Positions 18,431-26,938 of a DNA stretch of 64,000 nt are shown here, piece after piece. Source of the stretch: SB15 sp964639245 (GTDB taxonomy: Bacteria > Chloroflexota > Anaerolineae > Aggregatilineales > J027); assembly GCA_964639245.1 (NCBI GenBank), contig CAZXCU010000001.1, forward strand, positions 62,001 to 126,000. The letters run 5' to 3'. Within the stretch, counting starts at the first letter, position 1, and every line of letters begins with the position of its first letter. The position numbers and the translations under genes are program-made. The notes below the pieces were generated by a model. That model did not search any database. It was not told the origin of the DNA and saw only the letters and a list, made by a program, of their open reading frames with translations.

Positions 18431-19803
18431 GGGTCAAGTGGGGTGCCTAGTAAACCGGATGCAAGACGAACTCTCTAACCTTCCAGCAATGGTCGGTGAT
18501 GCCAGCAGCCATAGCTGGTGTTCGGTCATGCTTTCCGATGCCGGTCAGCGCTTGGTGGGGACGACAGAAATTGTAGTAAGCCGCTCCCAAGGCAACCCGA
18601 AGTCGCAAAGTATGAATACTGTAAGCGAGTGCCCAGGTCCGACGGTGGAGGGCTGGGATGATGTGGCGCAAGGTTAAGTTAAGCCGTTCGACATACGCGG
18701 TCTGGATTTTACCAGTCAGATCAATGGACTGTAAGACTTGTTGGAACTCGGCACGGGTTCCACAGATCATTTTGGTATAGAAGTCTTTAAGTTTATCGCC
18801 GACGCGGATTTTTCGGAATTGTCCATAGAGCAGCTCAGGGGCGACCAGCCAAACAGGTTTACGCTTGCCTTCCACAACGGTCCACGATCCCCAGTGCGGG
18901 GTGATCGCATAGAAGTACAAATTCAAGCCATCGCTGGTGAAAGCTGGGATGCTATCTGCTTTGAGGCGACGATAGACGAGATGAGCAAGCCGCGTTGCTG
19001 CCTTTTGCGAACGTCCCTCGACCACCCATGCGAGGAGCAAACGGGTCTGCACATCGATGCCGGTCCAGACCCAAACACGCTGAGCTCGATTACGTACCCT
19101 GGTAACAAGTTCATCCAACTGGATATGTCGGGCGATGAGCGGCTTGAAAAGCGACTCATGAAGTCGCTGACTGTGCTGTCCACCTCGATCCAACCAGCGT
19201 TGGATGGTTGACTCTGAGAGGTCGAGGACTTCACTGATGGCGGCGATGGACAGTCCTTTCATGTGGAGATGGAGGGCAAGGTTGACCTTTGAACTAGGCG
19301 TCTTGAGGCGGTACTGAACCGTGCCAAACCAAGCGGTTCGCGAGCTAAGGCATTAGCCACATTCCCATTGGGCAGCCGGTTCGCACTGGTTGCGGCTACC
19401 ATTGCGACGCAGGGCATGAATGCGCTGGTCGGTGATGCGGTAGTAAAGGCAGGCTTCATTGCTGCAGGCATAGCCCTCGCTCTCATAGATTTTGGGACGA
19501 CCCCGTCTGCTTTTGAGATCGCACCACGGGGGCGGGTTACTCCGGGTATACGGGGCGCCTAAGCAATGGTCGACACAGCATGATTCGCAATCGCGCGGAC
19601 TGCGTGGGTGTAACCGACGCGGTTTCCTCGCTTTCTGATGCCATCCCTCCCACCATTTCCTGACCTGTCGCTCATAGTTGAGCCAGAGGATATACACGAC
19701 GAGGACCATTATGATGATTTGTTGAGCATTGATAAGCTGGGGTTGCATTTTTTGAGGACGTATGATAGTTTCCAGAGACCGTAGTTTACCCTATTTTTGA
19801 CCC
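18431..19803 (-). mobile_element. IS1-family-like insertion sequence
   Basis: The ends match in inverted orientation: GGGTCAA (18431-18437) ... GTAAAC on the left, and TTGACCC (19797-19803) preceded by GTTTACC on the right. The flanks tcctgaag (18423-18430) and tcctgaca (19804-19811) agree at 6 of 8 positions, fitting the 8-9 bp target duplication of IS1-family elements. It contains one broken transposase gene. It sits beside the truncated VirD4 gene but does not itself interrupt its homology, which ends about 55 bp further right. Confidence 0.75.
18447..19748 (-). pseudogene. IS1-like transposase interrupted by one in-frame TAA
   Basis: Two open segments, 19748-19353 (131 residues) and 19262-18447 (271 residues), lie in the same frame. 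They are separated only by TAA at 19355-19353 and 30 sense codons. Across the stop the reading is QWECG-stop-CLSSRTAWFGTVQYRLKTPSS, which matches continuous family members (QWECGxC...LGTxxYRLKTPS). The N-terminal part has a leader TM and zinc-type cysteines (DCESCCVDHC, ACSNEACLYY). The C-terminal part has an HTH (IAAISEVLDLSESTIQRW), then LDELVTRV, FTSDG and VERLNLTLRH carrying the D-D-E residues. A nonsense mutation, or less likely readthrough, explains the split. Confidence 0.85.
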
Positions 19804-20784
19804 TCCTGACACCCAACTCACACTTACTCTTTTTTTCCCGCATACCCACCGGCTATACCGGGCGGCGGCGCTGTCCGACCAGAATTTGTTGTCGCCCGGT
19901 GCGGTGGGCACCAGCACATCGGCAATGGCGCGGGCATCCGAAACAGTCTGGATATTGTCGGTCAGATTGAAACGCGGGGTATCCGTGCCGGTCGGATCAT
20001 GCAGCACGACGAGGTGACCGGTCACGCGGGCATACTGAAGGAGATGTTGTTTCAGTTCCCCCTGTGGATCGGCCACGATCAAGCTGTGTCCCTGCCGCAT
20101 GTTGTCGGCGATGGCGGGCAAGATCACCCCCTGCGACTTGCCGCTGCCCGGCCCACCGAGGGCGAGAATACCGCGGGCGGCATCTTCGCCATTTAAGCAA
20201 AAGCGGCCCTGCCCGGCATCAAGGCGCTGGCGGTGTTCCCCCCAGAACGCGCCGTAAAAAGTCAGACCTGCCGGGTCGGGACGGCGAAAACGTTGATATT
20301 CGCGTCCGGTGCAGAAGTGGGACGAGCCGAGTTCGCCTCGCCGGATGGGTGGCTGACGGAATTGATCGCGGCGTCCCCGCAGCCAGCCACCGGGCTGGAG
20401 ATTCTGGAACAGCACGAGGTTGGCAAGGAAGAGCAGCAGCCCGTGCCCGATGGCGAATACCAGAATGCGCGGCTGGTGCACAAAACGCGGCGGCTGCCCG
20501 ACCACGAGTTCCAGTGCCCCTTCCATCTCCGGGGCGAAGCCCCGCACAATTGCCCAACGTCCGGTGATGCCTATATAGAGGAAGGTCAGCAGTAGGGAGA
20601 CCAGCAGATGTAACCCGATAGCGAAAAACCGGTTCGGCGGCTGCTTCTCCCCGCTGCGCCGGATGTCCGCTCCCATCGACCAGACGGCACTGCCAATCAG
20701 CAACGGGAGCAGACAGGCGGAAGGAACGAGGCAGCCGAGCTGGCTGAAAACAGTGTAAGCCTCCGTGAATAACCAGTAGTACAT
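19786..20784 (-). pseudogene. VirD4/TraG-type coupling protein, 3'-truncated
   Basis: 332 residues remain of a protein that is normally about 550-700. The N-terminus has transmembrane segments (about 15-36, 53-75, 105-127), then the nucleotide-binding core: Walker A GGPGSGKS (210-217) and VADPQGEL (238-245) in the VirD4 position. Homology continues to DNKFWSDSAAA (about residue 308), where the family normally goes on with a helix; here it switches to about 23 unrelated residues and stops. The coupling protein feeds relaxase-bound DNA to a type IV channel. The ATPase motifs beyond Walker A/B are lost, so it should be non-functional. SD AGGAG lies 7 bases before the ATG. It is the last gene of the mobilisation operon. 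Confidence 0.85.
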
Positions 20785-20970
20785 TTAGTTCTCCTCCCTG
20801 TCATGCGGCTGGATGAGCCAGCGCACCACCAACCACAGCAGTATCAGCAGCACCCCGGCAGTTAAGTAGAGGGCTTCCCAAAACTCAAGTCCCAGCAGCC
20901 CGAAGCTGCATAACAGGCCATTGAAGACAATCCCGCTCACTAGCAGACCGATCAGAAGCGGGTATTTCAT
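20785..20970 (-). CDS. Small two-TM protein of mobilisation operon
   Basis: 61 residues from the ATG at 20970, which has GGAGGG five bases upstream; a GTG further upstream is less likely. Two transmembrane helices (about 4-24 and 28-52) end in a short basic/acidic tail (RWLIQPHDREEN). It overlaps the relaxase stop by ATGA and its stop abuts the coupling-protein start. A small membrane partner of the coupling protein is the natural guess from position. No family was recognised. Confidence 0.7.
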   Translation of the reverse strand: MKYPLLIGLLVSGIVFNGLLCSFGLLGLEFWEALYLTAGVLLILLWLVVRWLIQPHDREEN

Positions 20971-21719
20971 TCTGCCCTCCCGAACCACGTATTCAGATCA
21001 TCCGATTCACGCTCAGGGGTCGTTCGCTCAGCGGACAGGTCATCGGTGTGGCGTTGTGTGGTGAGGACGGGTAACTCCTCCCGCGCCTGCATCAGGCTTT
21101 TCTGGCGGGCTTCGTCGCGCTGGGTGTCCGCCCACTGCACCCGCCAGTCCGGGCCAAGCTGCCGATCCATCTGGCTTTCAAACAGGTCTTCCACCAGCAG
21201 ATTGAACACCCGTAAATCCGAAGGGCCATTGGTGAAACGTTCCCGTCCGGCGATCGTATCGACCGTGCCCGGCAAAATCACGTGGGAGTGTACTTGAGCT
21301 AACCCGTCGGTGCGGGTGGCGCGGTCATGCACGACATAGGCATAAGGCACCTCGCGGAAACCACGGGTTTCAAACCACGCTGCCATGACAGCTTCGGTCA
21401 GGGTTTCCACGAAGGCACGCCGCTCCGCCGCCGAATCGAGCAGCGCCATCAACCGGGGTTTGGGACTGAGCATCACCGTCCACGCCAGCCGCTCCTCACT
21501 GGCGAGCTGCGTACAATGATCGACAATCGCGCGGTAGTTTTCCCCTAAGCCGTGATCGATCCAGCGCCGTCCACCTTTGGGGGCTTTGGCGTCCCGATCA
21601 TCTCTGTATGTAAAGTATTTTAGTTTTTCCTTCAATCGCTTGCCTCCCGGCTCGGGTGGCAGCCAGCGGACATTGGACCAGATCGTGCCGCGCCGGACGG
21701 CTTTTTTCTGCTTCGCCAT
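20967..21719 (-). CDS. Relaxase / mobilisation endonuclease (HUH-like)
   Basis: 250 residues. The segment AQVHSHVILPGT (about residues 145-156) supplies the metal-binding H-x-H of rolling-circle/relaxase enzymes, preceded by YVVHDRATRTDG, and KYFTYRDDR near residue 35 offers a candidate catalytic Tyr. Relaxases nick oriT and stay bound to the 5' end during mobilisation. At 250 residues it lacks a C-terminal helicase or primase domain. SD GGAGG lies eight bases before the ATG, and the gene follows the RHH accessory gene directly. Together with the hairpin-rich region upstream of that gene it forms a standard oriT - accessory - relaxase - coupling protein order. Confidence 0.75.
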   Translation of the reverse strand: MAKQKKAVRRGTIWSNVRWLPPEPGGKRLKEKLKYFTYRDDRDAKAPKGGRRWIDHGLGENYRAIVDHCTQLASEERLAWTVMLSPKPRLMALLDSAAERRAFVETLTEAVMAAWFETRGFREVPYAYVVHDRATRTDGLAQVHSHVILPGTVDTIAGRERFTNGPSDLRVFNLLVEDLFESQMDRQLGPDWRVQWADTQRDEARQKSLMQAREELPVLTTQRHTDDLSAERTTPERESDDLNTWFGRAE

Positions 21720-21722
21720 GGG

Positions 21723-22169
21723 CTAATCCTCCGGCTGGAGGGTGTCATCCCGGCGCACCGCACGGGCGGCTTCGACCAATCGCCCCGACAGCTTTTTGCT
21801 ATCGACCATCGCGCTTTCGATGAGGATGACGGGATCCAGATCACGACCATCACGGATTTTGATGAGGTACACGAACAAGCGTCCGACCAGCAGCAGCAAG
21901 GCGTGCAAAGTGAACAGCATCGTGCGTTCATGCCCATGCAGACTTTGCTGTAAGGACTTGCTGAAATGCTGGCGGCTGCCAATCAGGTCGGCTTGATGAT
22001 CCAGATAGAGGCGGATGGCTTCGCGGACGGCATCACTCGTGCTAAACTTGGGATCGCGGCGGTTGGCGACGACCTGTTCCAGCCGTGTCCACATGGCTTG
22101 CGTCATGCTGATGCTGCTGCAGTGAGTATAGCGGAAATCTTCCGTCGGCGGACGATAACTGTCTTGCAT
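21723..22169 (-). CDS. Ribbon-helix-helix relaxosome accessory protein (MobC-like)
   Basis: 148 residues from the ATG at 22169 (AAGGAG eight bases upstream). Residues about 18-60 form a ribbon-helix-helix: SISMTQAMWTRLEQVVANR, then STSDAVREAIRLYLDHQ. A helical C-terminus with a hydrophobic stretch (TMLFTLHALLLLVGRLFVYLI, about 85-105) follows; it may be membrane-associated or a tetramer core. RHH proteins of this size beside relaxases bind oriT and often repress the operon. The adjacent upstream region carries the inverted repeats expected of its target. The relaxase follows directly. Confidence 0.75.
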   Translation of the reverse strand: MQDSYRPPTEDFRYTHCSSISMTQAMWTRLEQVVANRRDPKFSTSDAVREAIRLYLDHQADLIGSRQHFSKSLQQSLHGHERTMLFTLHALLLLVGRLFVYLIKIRDGRDLDPVILIESAMVDSKKLSGRLVEAARAVRRDDTLQPED

Positions 22170-22229
22170 GGAACACACTCCTTAGTTAGGAGCGGTTGCA
22201 CGCCGGGAGATGATAAGTGGATGTGAGGT

Positions 22230-22509
22230 GGGTTCACTATAGTACAAAATGAACCCGTGTGCCAGTGGGAATTGGGGTTATCTACGCGGGTGCGTGAGCA
22301 GCCCGCGGGCAGGCGGCGCGTGGTCGCCGCGTGCACCACTTCCTACGGAAGTGATGCGTGACGAAGGAACGCATAGCCCACCCTCAGGCACGTGAGGGTG
22401 CGAGGCTTAGCCTCGCTACTTTTTGCGCCCCCTCTTTGGGTGGTGATGGTCAGGTGACAGGCGCAAAAGTAGGCCCGCCCCGGCGGGCCGGGACGGCGGA
22501 TGCCGTCCC
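22230..22509. other. Hairpin cluster, candidate oriT / divergent control region
   Basis: Between divergent genes. Perfect stems by eye: 22230-22236/22250-22256 (7 bp), 22313-22318/22325-22330 (6), 22337-22343/22347-22353 (7), 22379-22386/22393-22400 (8), 22400-22406/22410-22416 (7), 22472-22479/22482-22489 (8) and 22490-22497/22502-22509 (8), plus a 12-bp imperfect pair 22417-22429/22460-22471 and the palindrome GCCCGCGGGC at 22301-22310. Such density next to relaxosome genes is typical of an oriT, or of ssDNA-active sites. No known nic consensus was recognised. It also contains the promoters for both flanking genes. Confidence 0.6.
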
Positions 22510-22588
22510 AAAAGCGGTGCAAAATGTCATAGCGGAATGAACCAAAGCTCGCCATAATAGATGGGAGTCATCAGGAGGGCTGAACAGC

Positions 22589-25423
22589 GTGCGAACTATC
22601 CGTGTTTTTATCTCATCACCGGGCGATGTGCCGCAGGAACGCAAACATGTGCTGGATGTGCTGGACATGTTGCAGTACGACCCGTTTTTGCGTGGTAAAG
22701 TGGTTTTTGAAGTGGTGGCATGGGACAAACCCGGCGCGGATACCCCGCTGCTGGCGACCATGACCCCGCAGGAAGCGATTAACGAAGGGCTGGCGAAACC
22801 GTCCGAATGTGACATCGTGATTGTCATTCTGTGGTCGCGATTGGGCACGCCTTTACCGCCGGACTATGAAAAACCCGTCCGTTATCAGTTCCCTGACCCC
22901 GGTGAGAAATTAGACACTGCCCGTTATTTTTCCGGTACGGAATGGGAATTTGTCGATGCTTTTGAAGGCGAGATTGAGGATGGCTTGCCTTTATTAGTGG
23001 TTTATAAAAATGAAACCAGTCCGACCCTGGATATGAAAGACTCGAAACGGGCTGAGAAGCTCATCCAATATGATCGGGTCGCTGCATTTTTTGCGAATTT
23101 TTCTCATCCTGATGGTTCAATTAAACAGGGATACAACTCGTATACAGACCCAGCCGAATTCAAAGAGAAAATTACGGCAAATCTGAGAAGCCTGATTAGT
23201 CGCTTGTTGGAAGGTACATCACGCCGGAAAAGGTCAGATGGAGAGACAACGCCTGCACCGCTGTGGGAGAAGTCGCCGTTTCCCGGTTTGCGGGCGTTCA
23301 CCCCGTCAGACGCGCCGATTTTCTTCGGGCGTACCCGTGAAACAGATGCCCTGATTGAAAAAGTCAAACAGCAGCCACTGGTGGCGGTGGTCGGCGCGAG
23401 TGGGTCGGGCAAATCGTCGCTGGTGGGAGCCGGACTGCTCCCCGCGCTCAAGCGGCATGTCATTCCCGGCAGTGCGGACTGGTCGGTGGTCAATTTCACG
23501 CCGGGAGATGCGCCGTTTCAGCGTTTGGCCGAAGCGCTCCTCAATCAGGTGCCCGCATTGGCGGGGGATCCGGCGGCGTTTGTGCGGCGCAGCGCGGAAC
23601 TGGCGGATACTTTGCACACCACACCGGATGCACTTGCCCGCACCCTGACCCATGCCCTCAAAGAGGCGCCCGCATGGGTCAAAGTCCTGCTGTTTGTCGA
23701 TCAATTTGAGGAACTGCTGACCCTGACCCCGGAGGCACAGCGTCGTCCCTTTGCCGACCTGCTGGTACAACCCTGCGAACGGCTGGGGGTGGTGCTGACG
23801 TTGCGCGCCGATTTTTATCATCGGGCGGTGGAAATACCAACCTTGGCCGAACGGCTGCGGGAGGGATCATTTCCGCTGGCGAAACCCTCCGCCATCGCCC
23901 TGCATGAGATGATCGTTAAACCAGCCGAACGGGCGGGACTGGTATTTGAAGCGGGCTTGCCCGAACACATCGTCAAGGAGACGGGCGATGATGCTGGCGC
24001 GCTGGCGCTGATGGCCTACACACTGGATGAACTGTATCATGCCTGTAAAAATCGGCAGCAGATTACCTTTGAGGACTACAAGGCCGTTGGCGGGGTGCAG
24101 GGCGCGATTGGTCAGCGGGCGGAAGCCACGTTTGCGCGATTGTCCGGCGATAAAGACCTCTTGCTGGAACGGGTTTTTCATGAATTAGTCAGCGTGGATG
24201 AACGCGGGGTCGCCACCCGCCAGCGCCTGACCTATGATCCGGCGGAGGTGTCACCCGACGAAGCCGCGCTGATGGCCGCTTTTACACAGGCCCGTCTGCT
24301 GGTGCAGGATGAAGTGCCGGACACACCCTTGGTGACGCTGGAAGTTGCCCACGAAGCCCTGCTGCGGAACTGGGGACGCTTGGCGGTGTGGATCGAGCAG
24401 CGGCAGGGGGATTTGTTTTTGCTGGCGCAGCTGCGGCGGGCGGTGGCCCAATGGGCGGCCAGCGGACGCAAACGCGAGTATCTGTGGTTGGGCGAACGCA
24501 ACCGGGATGTGCAGGCCATGCTGACCCGCCTGCACCCGCGTTTGAGCGGGGATGAACAAACCTTTGCTCGGCCTGAATTTGACCATCTGGTGGATGAGCT
24601 CAAGGAGAATACCACGACTCATTTCAGACGCGAGGAAATTAGCCTGCGAATCGCCGACTTGGGCGATACCCGTCCGGGGGTGGGGCTGCGCCCGGATGGT
24701 CTGCCGGATATTGTCTGGTGTTATGTGGCTGGTGGGTATATGGCCGCTAGCAAAGCCAATGCTCTTAAAAAGAGCGAAGATGTGCCAGCTTTCTACATCG
24801 CCAAATACCCGATTACTTATGTGCAGTTTAAAGCCTTTTACGAAGCGGAAGATGGCTATCAGAACAATACATGGTGGCAGGGATTATCCGATCAGCGCCA
24901 AGACTGGAAGCAGAACCGTCCGATCCCCAATTATCCGGCGGACAACGTTGCATGGGTCGATGCGGTGGCGTTGACCCGCTGGTTAACCCACCGCTGGCGT
25001 GGGGAAACTGTTGGCGACTGGATCATCGGCCAAAATGCCGAAATTCGTCTGCCTACAGAGGCAGCGTGGGTCATGGCCGCCACCGCAGGCCAGCCTGACC
25101 AGCCTTTTCCATGGGGACAGGAGGTACGCCCATATGCGGTCAATATCCAAGGTGCTGCCTTAGGACTCACCGTCACGGTGGGGATGTATCCGGCGGGGAT
25201 GGCCACCTGCGGGGCGGAGGATCTGCTGGGCAATGTCTGGGAATGGATGCTCAATGACTACTGGAGCCGTGTGGTCGATTTTGAGAGTACAGAAACCAAA
25301 GCCCAGCGGGGCGCGTCTTTCATTGATAATAATATATATGCTGGCTCACGCCTCGGTGTCAATCCTTCCCTCGGGGGTAACTTAGACGGTGTACGGGTGG
25401 TGTGCGTGTCGTCCCGCCCTTAA
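22589..25423 (+). CDS. DUF4062 - nSTAND1 NTPase - FGE-sulfatase-like protein
   Basis: 944 residues from a GTG (AGGAGGG nine bases upstream). Residues 4-200 are a DUF4062 domain (RVFISSPGDVPQERKHVLDVL, CDIVIVILWSRLG, SGTEWEFVDA). Residues 229-700 are an nSTAND1 NTPase: SPFPGLRAFTPSDAPIFFGR, Walker A GASGSGKSS (269-277), Walker B LLFVDQFEE (367-375). From about 704 there is an FGE-sulfatase/C-type-lectin fold (FYIAKYPITYVQFKAF, IRLPTEAAWVMAA, GNVWEWMLNDY) ending RGASFIDNN...DGVRVVCVSSRP. STAND proteins are signal-triggered switches, many of them antiphage. The C-terminal end resembles the variable region of DGR target proteins. No reverse transcriptase or template repeat is in this window. It ends one base before the convergent ThiF gene. 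A likely defence cargo. Confidence 0.9.
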   Translation: MRTIRVFISSPGDVPQERKHVLDVLDMLQYDPFLRGKVVFEVVAWDKPGADTPLLATMTPQEAINEGLAKPSECDIVIVILWSRLGTPLPPDYEKPVRYQFPDPGEKLDTARYFSGTEWEFVDAFEGEIEDGLPLLVVYKNETSPTLDMKDSKRAEKLIQYDRVAAFFANFSHPDGSIKQGYNSYTDPAEFKEKITANLRSLISRLLEGTSRRKRSDGETTPAPLWEKSPFPGLRAFTPSDAPIFFGRTRETDALIEKVKQQPLVAVVGASGSGKSSLVGAGLLPALKRHVIPGSADWSVVNFTPGDAPFQRLAEALLNQVPALAGDPAAFVRRSAELADTLHTTPDALARTLTHALKEAPAWVKVLLFVDQFEELLTLTPEAQRRPFADLLVQPCERLGVVLTLRADFYHRAVEIPTLAERLREGSFPLAKPSAIALHEMIVKPAERAGLVFEAGLPEHIVKETGDDAGALALMAYTLDELYHACKNRQQITFEDYKAVGGVQGAIGQRAEATFARLSGDKDLLLERVFHELVSVDERGVATRQRLTYDPAEVSPDEAALMAAFTQARLLVQDEVPDTPLVTLEVAHEALLRNWGRLAVWIEQRQGDLFLLAQLRRAVAQWAASGRKREYLWLGERNRDVQAMLTRLHPRLSGDEQTFARPEFDHLVDELKENTTTHFRREEISLRIADLGDTRPGVGLRPDGLPDIVWCYVAGGYMAASKANALKKSEDVPAFYIAKYPITYVQFKAFYEAEDGYQNNTWWQGLSDQRQDWKQNRPIPNYPADNVAWVDAVALTRWLTHRWRGETVGDWIIGQNAEIRLPTEAAWVMAATAGQPDQPFPWGQEVRPYAVNIQGAALGLTVTVGMYPAGMATCGAEDLLGNVWEWMLNDYWSRVVDFESTETKAQRGASFIDNNIYAGSRLGVNPSLGGNLDGVRVVCVSSRP

Positions 25424-25424
25424 C

Positions 25425-26213
25425 TTACAGCCAGTGTCGCAGCACCACCGGGTCAATCCGGTGAGATTCCAGCGCGAGATGATGCAGGTCGAGGGTGGTC
25501 ATGAAGGTGGTGAGGGGGTCGCGGTGCAGGAGTTTGTAGAGATACTGTCCGGCCACCAGCGCGATGGCATCGTTGATAAGTACGTGCTGCTCCTCGGCCA
25601 TGACCAATTCCGCACAGGAAAGTGCTGGTTGCACCGTCGGGGGTTCAGGCTCCAATAATTCGGGATAGAGCAGGGCGATGTTGGGCAGGTGCCGGCAGGG
25701 AACCATCTCATTATTGGATTGTTCCATCATCGCCAGCGTGGTCATGACCTTCTCGCGGGAGGCGGTGGAGCCCAGCACCACCTGCCCATGCGTGCGGGCA
25801 TTGCCACAATCCAGATAGGTGACACCTTCCGCCGCAGCCACGAGGGTTTGACGGGCAAGGTGGTTGTCCACACAACCGATCAGCACGCTGCCATGCGGGA
25901 GGTGTTGGTCCGCGTCAAAGGCTTCATTCGACCAGACGATGGGTAAACCCAGCGCTAAACTGTAGCGCCGGGCGAGAATTTCGGCTTTGTAACCGCCAAT
26001 ATCTGCTGGACTGAAGCCGCCCTGTCGTCCTACATTTTTGGCTTCGACAACATCCGGGTCAATCAGGTGGAGCGTCGGGACGGTCTGCCCTAACTGCTGC
26101 CGCTGCCATAACAACCGGGCGGCGATGCGAGCCAGTGCCGATCCCGTCCCCCCTGTCCCGACAATGACAAGCTGGTCAATCTGCCATGCGCCTTCATACA
26201 CATAGGTTTTCAT
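25425..26213 (-). CDS. PRTRC system ThiF family protein
   Basis: 262 residues. An E1/ThiF adenylation fold with the dinucleotide/ATP loop VIVGTGGTGSALARI (17-30), LHLIDPDVVEAKNVGRQGF-like segment (about 48-66) and GCVDNHLARQTL (about 112-123) binding the adenylate. ThiF-like proteins adenylate the C-terminus of a ubiquitin-like partner. In PRTRC cassettes of plasmids and ICEs the role is unknown, and the JAB-like protein A expected beside it is absent here. The start overlaps the protein B stop by 4 bp, so the two are coupled. It is convergent with the nSTAND gene. Confidence 0.85.
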   Translation of the reverse strand: MKTYVYEGAWQIDQLVIVGTGGTGSALARIAARLLWQRQQLGQTVPTLHLIDPDVVEAKNVGRQGGFSPADIGGYKAEILARRYSLALGLPIVWSNEAFDADQHLPHGSVLIGCVDNHLARQTLVAAAEGVTYLDCGNARTHGQVVLGSTASREKVMTTLAMMEQSNNEMVPCRHLPNIALLYPELLEPEPPTVQPALSCAELVMAEEQHVLINDAIALVAGQYLYKLLHRDPLTTFMTTLDLHHLALESHRIDPVVLRHWL

Positions 26214-26938
26214 CGGCGGAGTCCTTCCAGCACCTGTTCCAGCGTGCGTCGGGCAGGCAGCAGATCAGACACGGGATAAACGCGTGCTTTGGCGGCTTCT
26301 AGCGCCAGATAGTGCTGGCAGATGTTGGCGGGATAACGTTGACTGCGGTTCATGGCATTGTGGGTGCCAAAACGGGTACCGAGCAGCATTTTCCAGTCGT
26401 CGGTGAGGGCGGTCTGCTGCAACTGCGCGGTGTCGAGCTGCTGCACCGTGCCCCAGCACACCCGCCCATCTTCGTATAAATTGGGCAGCGGGGCATGAAA
26501 GAGGGCGGCCTGTCCATCGGAGGGACGTTTTTTCACCGCGAACAGGCGGTATTCCGGGCGGGCATCCCCGGTGGTGCGTCGGAACAGGAGTAAAGGCGGC
26601 AGCGGAATAATGAGCGGGTTATCCAGTCCTTCAAGGAACAGGGCGGTTTTCTGGCGCGGGCGGTATTCCACGACGATTTTCTGCACCCCTTCCTGAGCAA
26701 CGTAGAGGGTCTTGTCCGCCAGGATACCCGTTTCAAAGCGCAGCGTGGTCGCCAGTTGCAGGGCAATCTGCTGGGGATCCACCAGATAGGCGGTGCGGCC
26801 CTGCGGGGTCTGGCGTTCCATCAGCACCCCGAACGGATAAACCGTCAGGGTGACCAGCGGCGGGGTTTGCATCAACTGCTGGAAGGCCAGCAGGCCATCC
26901 GAGGTGGCTTGTAAGGTAGTTGGCATCGGGTCGAGCAT
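26210..26938 (-). CDS. PRTRC system protein B
   Basis: 242 residues. Diagnostic for the family is the C-terminal part, especially APLPNLYEDGRVCWGTVQ (about 148-165), together with the beta-rich N-terminal half (VTLTVYPFGVLMERQTPQGRTAYLVDP). Function unknown. The start ATG lies inside the 3' end of the preceding PRTRC F-like gene, which continues 206 bp into it in another frame. ThiF follows with a 4-bp overlap. An alternative start four codons downstream (MPTTLQ) is possible. Confidence 0.8.
   Translation of the reverse strand: MLDPMPTTLQATSDGLLAFQQLMQTPPLVTLTVYPFGVLMERQTPQGRTAYLVDPQQIALQLATTLRFETGILADKTLYVAQEGVQKIVVEYRPRQKTALFLEGLDNPLIIPLPPLLLFRRTTGDARPEYRLFAVKKRPSDGQAALFHAPLPNLYEDGRVCWGTVQQLDTAQLQQTALTDDWKMLLGTRFGTHNAMNRSQRYPANICQHYLALEAAKARVYPVSDLLPARRTLEQVLEGLRR

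Noticed and set aside
19804..19870. Search for a second copy of the tRNA-Glu 3' end as left attachment site
   Set aside because: No match to the tRNA 3' sequence was seen here or in 16.6-19.9 kb; the left end seems rearranged.
20064..20567. 167-codon plus-strand frame, and others opposite the coupling protein
   Set aside because: Antisense shadows of the VirD4 gene; Arg/Ala-rich translation without motif.
22230..22509. Hairpin cluster as a CRISPR array
   Set aside because: The stems differ in sequence and spacing; there is no repeated unit and no cas gene in the window.
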